Source: CAWAWP01 sp963841205 (lineage in GTDB: Bacteria > Chloroflexota > Ktedonobacteria > Ktedonobacterales > JADMIN01). From it: a stretch of DNA of 64,000 bases. The DNA lies in contig CAWJCH010000015.1 in NCBI GenBank assembly GCA_963841205.1, positions 248,001 through 312,000 of the forward strand. The letters run 5' to 3'. The notes under the pieces are model-generated. The model saw nothing but the letters and a program-made list of their open reading frames with translations. It did not search any database and had not been told where the DNA came from. Positions 25,432 through 33,589 of this stretch are shown here, piece after piece (the stretch's first letter is position 1; the number at the start of each line of letters is the position of its first letter). Position numbers and translations under genes: made by a program.

Positions 25432-26418
25432 TCAACGATGTCGTCCATTCCCCCGCTTGAGACTCGGCAACTTGAGGTGTTCGACGAGGGAGTACTGGCT
25501 ATGGTCCATCCGAGCTTCCCGACTTTGAAAATCCTTGAGATAGACCTGTGTCGTCTGCATTTCCGAGTGTCCGAGGACGCGTGAAAGTTTGAAAATTTCA
25601 CCCCCGTTCTGCAACCATCCTCGAGCGAACGTATGCCGGAATGTGTGCGGACTCATGCGCACTCCCGCTAACCCCGCCCGCAGGCCGATGCGTTCAAGCG
25701 CCTGATTGACGCCATTGCGCAGCATCGGAATGCCCCGGTTGCCGAGGAAGAGATGTCGTTCGTGTTCACTATTCGCAAGCTGAGGCCTATGAAGATGGAT
25801 GTACTTCCAGAGCGCGCGAGAAGCCGTCGGCCCTAGCCCTACTTCGCGCTCCTTTCCACCCTTGCCGAAGACCGTGAGATAGCCGTCATGCACGTCTTCG
25901 AGCGTCAAGCCGCAGAGTTCACTCACCCGAATTCCGGTGTCCATGAGGACGAGCAGCGTTGCGAAATCTCGATAGCCCAACGGCGTCTCAAGGTCGCATG
26001 CGTCGAGCATTGCCGCCATTTGTTCCGGCGTGAAGGTGTGGATCACGTATTTCGGTACTTTGATGCGCGGGATGCGCCGTGCGGGATTCGGGCGACCCTC
26101 CAGCAGTCCTTCGCGCTCGCACCACGAGAAGAAGGCCTGGACGATGAGCATATAGCCCTTCACGGTGAGAGGAGACAGCGGCTTGTCCTCCGTAGGCCTC
26201 CGGGGGTTGTGCTCGTAGGCTTTCACGCCCTGGAGATGCACGACGAAGAGGCGCAGCACATTCGGCGTGATGGCCTCAAGCGTCGTCACTCCCTGTTGCT
26301 CGCACCACTCCACGAAGTAGCCGAGACGTTGTCGTTTGAGGTCGAAATAACGGGTGGAAACCTGTGACTCGATTTGAGCATCCATCATGTGGCCGATCAT
26401 CGCTTCTTTGATAAGCAT
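25432..26418 (-). CDS. int: Tyrosine recombinase / integrase
   Basis: 328 residues. The N-terminal SAM-like domain (RQRLGYFVEWCEQQGVTTLEAI) binds core sites. The catalytic domain has the six-residue set: Arg in DTGIRVSELCGL, Lys in VFGKGGKEREV, His-x-x-Arg in SPHTFRHTFARGWL, His in VLGHSEMQTT and the nucleophile Tyr in TQVYLKDF. The start at 26418 has GAAGGAGA upstream. It should catalyse integration and excision at the tRNA-His 54-bp core. The gene lies about 1 kb inside attL, the usual position. It follows the rep gene on the same strand by 24 bases, so the two are probably one operon. Confidence 0.93.
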   Translation of the reverse strand: MLIKEAMIGHMMDAQIESQVSTRYFDLKRQRLGYFVEWCEQQGVTTLEAITPNVLRLFVVHLQGVKAYEHNPRRPTEDKPLSPLTVKGYMLIVQAFFSWCEREGLLEGRPNPARRIPRIKVPKYVIHTFTPEQMAAMLDACDLETPLGYRDFATLLVLMDTGIRVSELCGLTLEDVHDGYLTVFGKGGKEREVGLGPTASRALWKYIHLHRPQLANSEHERHLFLGNRGIPMLRNGVNQALERIGLRAGLAGVRMSPHTFRHTFARGWLQNGGEIFKLSRVLGHSEMQTTQVYLKDFQSREARMDHSQYSLVEHLKLPSLKRGNGRHR

Positions 26419-26442
26419 CTGCTGTGTTCTCCTTCTATCCTG

Positions 26443-27675
26443 TTATGCTGCTGGCTCGTTGGAAGTACCCATGACGCCCAGGCGCAACCGCTTGCTGTCT
26501 CGCAAACCTTCAAAGGTTATCCCTCGTTCGAGGTGGTAGGCATCCATCCAGTCGTAGAACCAGGTGAGGAAGTCGGCCGCGTTGGCTTGCGCGGGCATAC
26601 CCTCGGTGAGGAGCGCCGCAGCTTTGGTGGAGCATCCGGCGAGCATCTGGCAAATGAGCGTGAGATCGCCGACGCGGCGGCGCTCGCGAACCGCCGGGAC
26701 GCCATCTCCAAAGCACTCGGCTTGCTGCACGACCTGCCATGCGGGCGAGACCGGCCAGCGTCCCCGGTTGAGATCAGCGGTAGGAATCGTGTGCCGCAGC
26801 CATTCTTGGGAGGAATAGGCCCACAAGTCCGGCAGCCGGTCGAGGAAGGCGTACGGCTCCTCGATGCCCATCTCGTGCAGGCATTCGCGCTTGTAGCGGA
26901 ACTCTACGCGCCACACGCGCTGTTCGCCGTCCCAGCCATGTGCGGCCCATACGGCGCGCATCCAGTCCTTACGGGAGACTTTTATCTCGCGCGATTTGTC
27001 GTAGATGATTCCGGAGTGCGGCGCACCTTTGCTGAACTCGAAGCCAGAGCAGTGGCGCCCGTCCTGATTGGCTTCCAAAGTCGGCTGTTCGAAGTCGTCC
27101 TCGTCGTCATCGGTCGATTCAGCCGTGGAGTCGACAGAGGATTGCAGGGCGTCGAGATGCGTGGTGCGCTTGTGAGCGCGGGTGAGGAATGCATGCGCGT
27201 CGGAGAGCGTGATATCCCAGCCCGCGATATCGCAGCAGAGATGCGCCTCGCTTACCTGCAAGGTGAGGTGTTCACCGAAGAACGCGACCACGAAGGTGTA
27301 GAGGAGGGCCAGCGCTCGATCTACTCCCTGCTCCCACAGGAATGCGGAGGAGAGACGAGCTTTGGCGACGATGCCGTTCATGCGCCCGCGCCCGAGGTCC
27401 AGATGCAGCGACGGAGAGTGCAGTATCCAGCGCCATTGCCGTCCGCTGCCGTGGGACTTGATGTAGAGCGTTTCGCCCACAAACGACCACGTCGTGGGAA
27501 TATCGTCGTCCGCTTCCTGACTGGCCTCTTTCAATGCCTCAAGCTGTGCGTCCACATCAGCAGGGAGTGAGCCTTTGACATTCACAATGAGGGTATCAAC
27601 CTGCTCGCCGACGCGGGTAATGGCAGCCGTAGAGTAGCTGAGTGACATCGCTTGCGAAATTGCATCAATCACCAT
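26443..27675 (-). CDS. Replication initiator, Rep_trans-like (rolling-circle/MOBT family)
   Basis: 410 residues from the ATG at 27675, with AAAGGAG 7 bases upstream; an earlier in-frame start at 27714 lacks a site. The N-terminus VGEQVDTLIVNVKG and the middle FVGETLYIKSHGSGRQWRWILHSPSLHLDLGRG, VSEAHLCCDIAGWDI and SGFEFSKGAPHSGIIYDKSREIKVSRKDWM, then VWRVEFRYKRECLHEMG, follow the replication-initiation-factor layout. The Y-D-K segment resembles part of the family's active region, but I cannot assign the nicking Tyr with certainty. An acidic linker (TDDDEDDFEQ) splits the domain. Two strong hairpins lie directly upstream (27716-27780), a plausible nick/origin region. Confidence 0.75.
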   Translation of the reverse strand: MVIDAISQAMSLSYSTAAITRVGEQVDTLIVNVKGSLPADVDAQLEALKEASQEADDDIPTTWSFVGETLYIKSHGSGRQWRWILHSPSLHLDLGRGRMNGIVAKARLSSAFLWEQGVDRALALLYTFVVAFFGEHLTLQVSEAHLCCDIAGWDITLSDAHAFLTRAHKRTTHLDALQSSVDSTAESTDDDEDDFEQPTLEANQDGRHCSGFEFSKGAPHSGIIYDKSREIKVSRKDWMRAVWAAHGWDGEQRVWRVEFRYKRECLHEMGIEEPYAFLDRLPDLWAYSSQEWLRHTIPTADLNRGRWPVSPAWQVVQQAECFGDGVPAVRERRRVGDLTLICQMLAGCSTKAAALLTEGMPAQANAADFLTWFYDWMDAYHLERGITFEGLRDSKRLRLGVMGTSNEPAA

Positions 27676-27715
27676 CGGGATTGCTCCTTTTGACGTTGCG
27701 GTGTGGTGTGTCAAA

Positions 27716-27780
27716 CTGCGGGTGCCTGTTAGTGGGTCGCACCCGCAGACCGCCGCGCGGCGTCAGTGCCGCGCGGCGGT
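27716..27780. other. Twin perfect hairpins upstream of rep: candidate origin
   Basis: Hairpin 1: CTGCGGGTGC (27716-27725) with GCACCCGCAG (27739-27748), loop 13 bases. Hairpin 2, starting at the next base: ACCGCCGCGCGGC (27749-27761) with GCCGCGCGGCGGT (27768-27780), loop GTCAGT. Adjacent stem-loops next to a Rep_trans gene are typical of double-strand origins or oriT; a terminator role is the alternative. Confidence 0.5.
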
Positions 27781-27917
27781 GGTTGGGCCGGACGGACATG
27801 CTGGATGCGCGAGGTTCACCGTCCGCGCCAGCATGGTGAGCATGCGCGGCACGGCGACGTAGTATCGACTGATCTCGATTCGACGGCGGACCTGCTCCGG
27901 AACTGAGGGAATGCACC

Positions 27918-28457
27918 ATGGCCGAGCCTCCCGCATCCACGCCGCGACGGGCGGCGAGGCGTCGCCTGATCTGGTTCGGCGTGCCAGTGCTGCTCGTCGC
28001 GTGCGTCGCGGGCGCCGTCCTCGACATCGAGGCGTCCCGCGGGGCCTTCGAGAGTCGCATGGCGTATTGGCTGGACAGCAGTACCGACTGCGGCCACGTC
28101 GGCTACGTCCACAACAGCTCCGACGATATGAACCTCGCGCTGGACGACCCGAGCGGCGCGCCCGCCGTGGTGTCGTGTTTCGCCGCCGCCTATGCGCGAT
28201 GTGAGCCGGCGAAGCTCACTAGGGCCTTTACCTCCGGCGGCGACAACCCCATGAGCGACATGTTCGTCGTCGAACCGCGCGAGGTAGGCGGCGGCTGCGA
28301 CGTCTGGCTGCGTCACGTGGTCTCCCTTTGTGCGGGGGCCCGCTGCACGACGGATGTGCAGTGCGCCGCCGTGGGCTGGGACGGGACCTTGCTCACGTTC
28401 GCGGGCTGCGGCCAGTTCGACGACTTCGTCGTGCCGACGCCGACCATACCGGCGTAG
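27918..28457 (+). CDS. Cys-rich exported or anchored protein of unknown function
   Basis: 179 residues, not recognised. A basic N-terminus (RRAARRR) precedes one hydrophobic helix (~17-36, LIWFGVPVLLVACVAGAVL), so the remainder should be outside the cytoplasm. The outer part has nine Cys (for example STDCGHVGY, SCFAAAYARCEPAK, GGGCDVWL, CAGARC, DVQCAAVGW, AGCGQF), which suggests disulfides. TGAGGGA lies about 8 bases before the ATG. It is divergent from rep across the hairpin region. Confidence 0.6.
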   Translation: MAEPPASTPRRAARRRLIWFGVPVLLVACVAGAVLDIEASRGAFESRMAYWLDSSTDCGHVGYVHNSSDDMNLALDDPSGAPAVVSCFAAAYARCEPAKLTRAFTSGGDNPMSDMFVVEPREVGGGCDVWLRHVVSLCAGARCTTDVQCAAVGWDGTLLTFAGCGQFDDFVVPTPTIPA

Positions 28458-28482
28458 AGCCTCCACCCCGTCCCGCGATACA

Positions 28483-28538
28483 GGGCCTCCGGCGGGCAGG
28501 GGCGCTGCCCCTGCACCCCGCCAGGGACGCGTCCCTGG
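28483..28538. repeat. GC-rich palindromic intergenic repeat
   Basis: Two adjacent palindromes: CAGGGGC-gct-GCCCCTG (28497-28513) and the perfect 18-mer CCAGGGACGCGTCCCTGG (28521-28538). This looks like a dispersed palindromic intergenic repeat. A TCTCTC...GAGAGA hairpin follows at about 28544-28570. The rest of the 28458-28794 gap shows only pyrimidine-rich sequence. Confidence 0.6.
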
Positions 28539-28794
28539 ACCCTTCTCTCTCGGTTCCAAAGAGAGAGGGGGAAGGACCCATACATTGCGATGGACGTTCC
28601 CTCCCCCTCTCTCTCTGGACTCTCTCACCCCTTCCCTCCACGCTAGGCTGGGGTTGCCTGCGGCGCTGCGCCTAGCGGCCAAGACCACGTCGCAGCCCTT
28701 TGGATGGAAGATCGCGCTGGATGACCGAACCTAGGATGGGCGTACTATGCTGGTCCAGGTTATGCCTGGGCGTTAAAACACGAAGGAGTCAGGC

Positions 28795-29016
28795 GTGCCC
28801 GGATTCCCCGTCCAAGCCCTGATCGCGATCTATGTCGTCGGAGGAATCACGATCCTGTATGGACTGGTGACCTGTACTGTCCAGCTTCTGCGCATCCTCC
28901 GCCACCAGCCCTACACGCGAGACGAACGGCGGCGCGATTTTCTCGTCCTCACTGCATGGGGTGTGGCTACTCTCGCGTTGCTGATGATGGGTACGTTCTT
29001 ATCTCACTCGCCGTAG
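28795..29016 (+). CDS. Small two-helix membrane protein
   Basis: 73 residues, not recognised. The GTG start at 28795 has AAGGAG 7 bases upstream. Helix 1 is about residues 8-32 (IAIYVVGGITILYGLVTCTV), a basic cytoplasmic loop follows (RHQPYTRDERRRD), and helix 2 is about 49-70 (FLVLTAWGVATLALLMMGTF). Small proteins like this on mobile elements may serve in exclusion or as accessory subunits; nothing here decides. Confidence 0.6.
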   Translation: MPGFPVQALIAIYVVGGITILYGLVTCTVQLLRILRHQPYTRDERRRDFLVLTAWGVATLALLMMGTFLSHSP

Positions 29017-29116
29017 CCTCCTGCATGTCGAGGCCAGCGGTTTTTTGCCTCGGCGAGTCTACGCCTCTCGTCCGCACTCATGCGCCTTATACCGATCACC
29101 GCAGAGTCCATCGGCA

Positions 29117-30010
29117 CTACCACGAGACGCGGCCGAGTCCCAAAGGGACGAGCATCGCTTCGGCCTCCTCCACGAGGGCAGTCGCGGCAGCAGGCGGGGT
29201 GTTGGCGGCGCGCAACCCGTCGAGGACCGAGGTGTCATGCCCCGCACGCTTCACGCTGAGGAAGGCCGCATCCAGGGCCGACATGCTGCCGCTGGTAGCC
29301 GCCTCCATCAGGGCGATGCGCTCCGCCGTCTCTGGCGAACCGAGGGCAGCAGCCACGGCCCCGAGCGGGATCCCGTCGCGCATCATCTGCTCGATCTGCG
29401 CCTCCTTTTGCAATCGCCACCGTTCCAATGCTTGCTGCTCCAGCGCTCGCTGCGTTGCCAGGACGACCTCTTTCGCGCTCTTCGGCCGCTCGCCGAAGAT
29501 ACCCGCCAGGAACAGCACTGCCGTGTAGGCCAGGGCATGCAACCCGAAGTAGAGCCAGTTCCACGGCTGCGGCAGGTTGTCGAGCGGGAACGCCGTGCCA
29601 GTACCCGACGAGGTGTGCCAGGCGAGGGCAAGGAAGTAAAGCACGCTGACGAAGTTGATCAGCGAGGAGACGCCGAGCACGAACCAGCCGCGCTTGATGA
29701 GCTTCTCGGCCCCGATCTCCACTTTGATGCTGGCATCGAGTGCCATGAGGTCATGCAGTTGGAAGATGGTGCTGATTTCAAAGAGCGCGAAGGCCACCGT
29801 GGAGCAGACCGCCGAGAAGAGGAGATAGCCCAACAGGAAGGAGTTACCCAGCACCAACCGGCCCGCCGAGTTGTAGAGCAGCTGCGCGACCATCGTATTC
29901 GCCACGAGGGCGAGGACGACGACCTGGACGCCCCGACTGCGCAGGAAGTAGATGAGGCGATCCACCCGACCGACCCGCGCGGAATGCGTCACTTTCGTCT
30001 GTTGCGTCAT
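29117..30010 (-). CDS. Four-helix membrane protein with a coiled-coil-like tail, unknown
   Basis: 297 residues, not recognised. Hydrophobic helices lie at about 27-45, 55-80, 107-131 and 150-170. A cytoplasmic C-terminal region follows, starting KSAKEVVLATQRALEQQALERW, predicted helical and possibly coiled-coil, then Ala-rich helices to the end. The start at 30010 has AGGAAAGCGAG upstream. It is the most downstream of three leftward genes (31155 to 29117) inside the element. Comparable proteins on mobilizable elements sit in the membrane near the transfer or replication genes, but no family could be named. Confidence 0.65.
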   Translation of the reverse strand: MTQQTKVTHSARVGRVDRLIYFLRSRGVQVVVLALVANTMVAQLLYNSAGRLVLGNSFLLGYLLFSAVCSTVAFALFEISTIFQLHDLMALDASIKVEIGAEKLIKRGWFVLGVSSLINFVSVLYFLALAWHTSSGTGTAFPLDNLPQPWNWLYFGLHALAYTAVLFLAGIFGERPKSAKEVVLATQRALEQQALERWRLQKEAQIEQMMRDGIPLGAVAAALGSPETAERIALMEAATSGSMSALDAAFLSVKRAGHDTSVLDGLRAANTPPAAATALVEEAEAMLVPLGLGRVSW

Positions 30011-30090
30011 GCACTATCTCGCTTTCCTGTAGATGAAGATGGGACACGCCATCTCGCGATGGAATGCCCCATATGGTGATTTGACGACGG

Positions 30091-30438
30091 TTAGGCCGAG
30101 CGTTGCGTCGGCTGAGCCTCGCCGGAGCGCAAGCCCTTCTGGATCACCTGCCCGTTGAAGCGGACGGCCCCGCCCGTGGCGTTGAGGAATGCTCCGCCCT
30201 TCGAGCCGGCGGAGGCGCGCATGCTGCGGATCTCCAGCTGCACCTGCTGGCGACTCACCTGCCGCAGCTCGTCATCGGCGAGGGCGGCTTCGCCCAGGAA
30301 GTCCACCCAGTAGAGGTCGCCGCCCGAGGCTTCGGGGCCAAGGTCGAGGACCTTCAGGCGCGTCTTCTGCAGCGTGCCACCCTTCTTGGTGGAAATCGTC
30401 GTTGTCGTTCCCGTCAGAACCTGTCCCGCGAGCAACAT
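30091..30438 (-). CDS. Small beta-rich protein, possibly single-strand DNA binding
   Basis: 115 residues. The start at 30438 has AGGAGA upstream. The N-terminal half (MLLAGQVLTGTTTTISTKKG, then QKTRLKVLDLGPEASGGDLYWV) reads as a series of short strands like a small OB-fold, and the C-terminal half is basic and Gln/Gly-rich. Rolling-circle elements and filamentous phages often carry such an ssDNA-binding protein. This is an analogy, not a detected family match. Confidence 0.55.
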   Translation of the reverse strand: MLLAGQVLTGTTTTISTKKGGTLQKTRLKVLDLGPEASGGDLYWVDFLGEAALADDELRQVSRQQVQLEIRSMRASAGSKGGAFLNATGGAVRFNGQVIQKGLRSGEAQPTQRSA

Positions 30439-30627
30439 GGTCGTTTCTCCTGATACGTCTGTGCTGAATCGGCCAATGTCACGTGTGACCTGGCCGAAGG
30501 CAAAAAGAAAGAGCAGCCAGCGACGTTCGCCAGATGCCCATGAGGGATTGACCGTTGACCTCTCGCCGACCTCTCTTCTTTCATCGCGCTCCTTTCCCCA
30601 CCAGTGCGGGCACTCGTGCGGTCGAAC

Positions 30628-31155
30628 TTATCTCAATGAATCCGTCTGGCCGAGGAGCCAGAGGCGGAGGAGCCGACGATGGCAGCGTACACGCTCCTCA
30701 TCGGCGGCGGTGGCGTGGTCACACCCCAAGATCGTCACGCTCGTATACCGCGACGGCAGATCGCACAACGCCTTGGCCAAGCCGAGGAGGAGCCTAGTGG
30801 GCAGGGCGTCAAGCTCGGCGAAGTAGCTGTGCGTAAACGCGTGCCAACTAACGGTGCGCTGCCCGTGGGTGTCAAGCGTGCGATAGCCCTTGACCAGCGG
30901 AGCGGTGGGCGCGAGTTCAGGCCACCATTCGTGGAATGGGACTTGTCGTCGACCACTCAGGCGCGGGTCGAAGCGAAGAACGCACAGGGTATAGGTAGCA
31001 GCAGGCTGCACTTCGTAGATGCTGCCGGTGCGCGTCCGCTCCTCGCTAATGCAGCCGGTCTCCCAGGCATCAGCAAACAGTGCTGCCAATCGATTTCGTT
31101 CGTCGGGAGGGCGCCAGTCCAACGCGGACGGGCGCAGGCGTGGTATCGTGTCCAT
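30628..31155 (-). CDS. Unknown soluble protein of the element
   Basis: 175 residues, not recognised. The start at 31155 has AGGAGA close upstream. It is soluble, with Trp- and Arg-rich segments (SALDWRPPDERNRLAALF, FHEWWPELAPTAP, TVSWHAFTHSYFAEL) and a basic C-terminus (RVRCHRRLLRLWLLG). It may bind nucleic acid. It is the first of the three leftward genes; the spacing to the next is about 190 bases. Confidence 0.5.
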   Translation of the reverse strand: MDTIPRLRPSALDWRPPDERNRLAALFADAWETGCISEERTRTGSIYEVQPAATYTLCVLRFDPRLSGRRQVPFHEWWPELAPTAPLVKGYRTLDTHGQRTVSWHAFTHSYFAELDALPTRLLLGLAKALCDLPSRYTSVTILGCDHATAADEERVRCHRRLLRLWLLGQTDSLR

Positions 31156-31527
31156 GACGGTCTCCTGCTCCTTCTCTCCTCGCGGAAACGTCGAGAAAAA
31201 CGTGACCGGCCCACGCCCGCTGCAAACAGTTGTGCGCCGGTCTGGATCGCGGAAGTGCTGTCATAAACAGCGGCGCGTTGCCTGTGTCCTCCCCAATCGG
31301 AAGGCATGACGACGCGCCGTTGTGTTTGTCCCTGTGCTCGACCACGCTCCGTTGTGTTGCACACTTGCATCACGTCTCGGAACGCTTGCCCCCATTGCCT
31401 TCTGCCCTTGCGGGCCACTCAGCCGTACTGGCCGGGGTTAGAGGCCGGTCCTCATCCATATGTTCGCCGGTACTACTACCATGAAGGCTTGCAGCACGCT
31501 CGGCGATTGTCCTAAGCCGAAAGCTTA
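31156..31527. other. Gap without a confident gene
   Basis: Several short frames are open on both strands but none has a ribosome site together with protein-like composition. One plus-strand frame near 31306 contains a CPHC pair and a Tyr-rich end; I could not support it as a gene. Confidence 0.4.
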
Positions 31528-31703
31528 TTGCATCATGTAGATGCAAACTAGCTCTGTGGTTAGAATAGCATATGGTTCAAACACATGTCAATATAGTTGC
31601 AAATCTAATTTGATAACTAGTTTTAACTATTTCATAACCACATCGCATCGGCATCGAGAATACTTGCCGATGGCTCCGTCAAGATGTACAATAGAGTTGC
31701 ATC
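31528..31703 (+). promoter_or_regulatory. AT-rich control region with TTGCATC operators and promoter of the small HTH gene
   Basis: Base composition drops sharply from the surrounding GC-rich DNA. TTGCATC-ATGTA-GATGCAA (31528-31546) is a perfect 7+7 inverted repeat, and a third TTGCATC overlaps the expected start of transcription (31697-31703). The promoter is TTGCCG (31664-31669), 17 bases, TACAAT (31687-31692). The imperfect pair GTGGTTAGAATAG (about 31556) and CTATTTCATAACCAC (about 31628) flanks the middle. Autoregulation by the adjacent HTH protein is inferred. Confidence 0.6.
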
Positions 31704-31751
31704 GGGCTGGCTCGCGTCTTATGTTGGCGAGCGTCCGGGAGGAGACTTGCA

Positions 31752-31937
31752 ATGACTGAACGAGACACCTATAAGACCCTGGAAGATATTGCCAACGAGT
31801 TAGATGTTGCTCCGGCCAAAATTCGAACGCTGATTGCTCGCCTGGATATCCAACCACGGCGATTCCCTGATGACCTTCGAAAGCTCTATTACGGCCCCGC
31901 CGACGTTGAACGCATCAAGCAGTCGCTAGGGAAATAG
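31752..31937 (+). CDS. Small helix-turn-helix DNA-binding protein (excisionase/MerR-like)
   Basis: 61 residues. GGAGGAG lies 7-8 bases upstream of the ATG. The sequence KTLEDIANELDVAPAKIRTLIARLDIQPRRFPDD, then LRKLYYGPADVERIKQSL, has the HTH-plus-wing pattern of small winged-helix excisionases and MerR-type N-domains. On an integrated element this size and fold suggest a recombination directionality factor or a copy/transfer repressor. It is followed by a strong terminator, so it forms its own transcription unit. Confidence 0.7.
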   Translation: MTERDTYKTLEDIANELDVAPAKIRTLIARLDIQPRRFPDDLRKLYYGPADVERIKQSLGK

Positions 31938-31961
31938 CGGCCAGTTGCGGTTACTCTTTCG

Positions 31962-31990
31962 AAAGGCTCCTCTTCGGAGGAGCCTTTTTG
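31962..31990 (+). terminator. Strong rho-independent terminator
   Basis: AAGGCTCCTC (31963-31972), loop TTCG, GAGGAGCCTT (31977-31986), then T-run to 31989. Perfect 10-bp stem with the stable TTCG loop. Confidence 0.9.
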
Positions 31991-32030
31991 GCATAGGTAA
32001 CAGTGCGGTGAAAAGGAGCAAGGTGTTTAG

Positions 32031-32987
32031 ATGGGCTATCCAGCAATTGAGCCGTATGAGCATGGCATGCTCGACGTTGGCGATGGCAACAGCATCTACT
32101 GGGAGGCCTGTGGAAATCCCGATGGTAAGCCGGCCGTGGTGGTGCATGGTGGTCCAGGCGCGGGTTGCACGACGGGCCAGCGCCGCTCGTTCGATCCGGC
32201 GCGGTACCGCGTCATCCTCTTCGACCAGCGAGGATGCGGTCGGAGCAGACCTCACGCGAGCGACCCGGCGGTTGACATGCGCTTCAACACGACGGAGCAC
32301 TTGCTGCGCGACATGGAGCAGCTGCGCGAACATCTCGACATCGACAAATGGCTGGTCTATGGAGGCTCGTGGGGCGTCACGCTGTCGCTGGCCTACGCGG
32401 AACGGCATCCCGAGCGCGTCTCGGCGATGGTACTGATGAGCGTGACCACCACACGACGCACCGAGATCGACTGGTTGTACGGTGGTGTCAGTCGCTACTT
32501 TCCAGAGGCGTACCAACGATTCCTCAACGGCGTGCGACGTCCTAGCGGAGATGTCGTGGCCGCCTATGCCGAACTAATGGAGCATCCCGACCGCGGCGTG
32601 CGCGAGCAGGCGGCGGCGGACTGGTGCGCCTGGGAGGACGCGGTAATTTCGCTGGAACAGAATGGAAGGTTGGGTGCTTACAGTGCGCGAGTAGACGACG
32701 CCCGGCTCGCCTTTGTCCGAATCTGCACGCACTACTTCGCGAATGCTGCGTGGCTGGAAGACGGGGTTCTGCTCCGCGACGCGGGCAGATTGTCGAACAT
32801 CCCGGGAGTGCTCATCCATGGCCGAAACGACCTCGGCGGCCCAGTCATCACAGCCTGGGAATTAGCCCAGGCGTGGCCCACAGCCAACTTGGTCGTGGTG
32901 GAGGATTCGGGACATACGGGTAGCCCTACGATGGCCAAGGCGTTCATCGGAGCGCTGGACCGTTTCGCGGGAGCAGAAGCCTCCTAA
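32031..32987 (+). CDS. pip: Proline iminopeptidase (alpha/beta hydrolase, family S33)
   Basis: 318 residues. It removes N-terminal proline from peptides. The oxyanion motif is HGGPGAGC, the nucleophile elbow GGSWGVTLSLAYA (G-x-S-x-G), followed by FDQRGCGRSRPHA and an acid/His end HGRNDLGGPVITAWELA...DSGHTG. The N-terminus is the usual Pip start (EPYEHGMLDVGDGNSIYWE). AAGGAG occurs about 13 bases upstream. The gene lies inside the attachment repeats near attR and is probably cargo. Its base composition is close to that of the chromosome. Confidence 0.9.
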   Translation: MGYPAIEPYEHGMLDVGDGNSIYWEACGNPDGKPAVVVHGGPGAGCTTGQRRSFDPARYRVILFDQRGCGRSRPHASDPAVDMRFNTTEHLLRDMEQLREHLDIDKWLVYGGSWGVTLSLAYAERHPERVSAMVLMSVTTTRRTEIDWLYGGVSRYFPEAYQRFLNGVRRPSGDVVAAYAELMEHPDRGVREQAAADWCAWEDAVISLEQNGRLGAYSARVDDARLAFVRICTHYFANAAWLEDGVLLRDAGRLSNIPGVLIHGRNDLGGPVITAWELAQAWPTANLVVVEDSGHTGSPTMAKAFIGALDRFAGAEAS

Positions 32988-33092
32988 ACCTCCAAAATGC
33001 GAGACTGCCTGTTCAACAAGCGAGTTGACATTCATCATTACAAGCCATCCCATAAATGTCTTGTAGTCTCGCATCCTCAAGTCAGACTGCGA

Positions 33093-33368
33093 TTATTCTC
33101 GTGGCCCAGCACTGATTCCGTACCAGCCGACGCCCAGACCCGCTAACCCGATGACCAGCACGACCACGTCCATGCCACTCGACACAAGCTTGAAGACGAC
33201 AGCGAAAAGCATGATGACGATGGCAAACAGGAGACGATTCGTGGATTCCGCCGTTGTCAGCGTCCTTCTGCGGCCCCGGGCAGCAACTGCGGCGAATGCG
33301 AGGACGACCGCTAGGAACAAGACGTACCACGCGATGATAAAGAGAGGCCCAATGGCAGGGATTTGCAC
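33093..33368 (-). CDS. Small membrane protein, unknown
   Basis: 91 residues from a GTG at 33368 with GGAGG 6 bases upstream. Hydrophobic segments at about 7-29 (LFIIAWYVLFLAVVLAFAAVAA), 46-61 (FAIVIMLFAVVFKLV) and 66-84 (DVVVLVIGLAGLGVGWYGI) suggest two or three helices with a basic loop (RGRRRT). No family recognised. It is the last gene before attR; 33369-33589 holds nothing else that I see. Confidence 0.6.
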   Translation of the reverse strand: MQIPAIGPLFIIAWYVLFLAVVLAFAAVAARGRRRTLTTAESTNRLLFAIVIMLFAVVFKLVSSGMDVVVLVIGLAGLGVGWYGISAGPRE

Positions 33369-33589
33369 CGTTTACCTCCAGGTACGCTTACCCGTGCAGC
33401 AACCGTGCGGTCAGCATACACCCGGGCGGCTAATGCCGTCAACGCCGCCTGCCTCCGTCCAGAGGTTTATGAGATGACTTGTAGCCTCTCGTAAACAGTA
33501 GGCCGCAGCACCAGACTCCGCGAACTGCACACTTGGAGCGACTTCGTATGCTATCATCTTATATGCACTGAAATTTCCTGGCTTTCAGT

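Noticed and set aside
30957..31418. A 153-codon minus-strand frame overlapping the 30628 gene
   Set aside because: No ribosome site, GTG start, Arg-rich composition and overlap with a better-supported gene.
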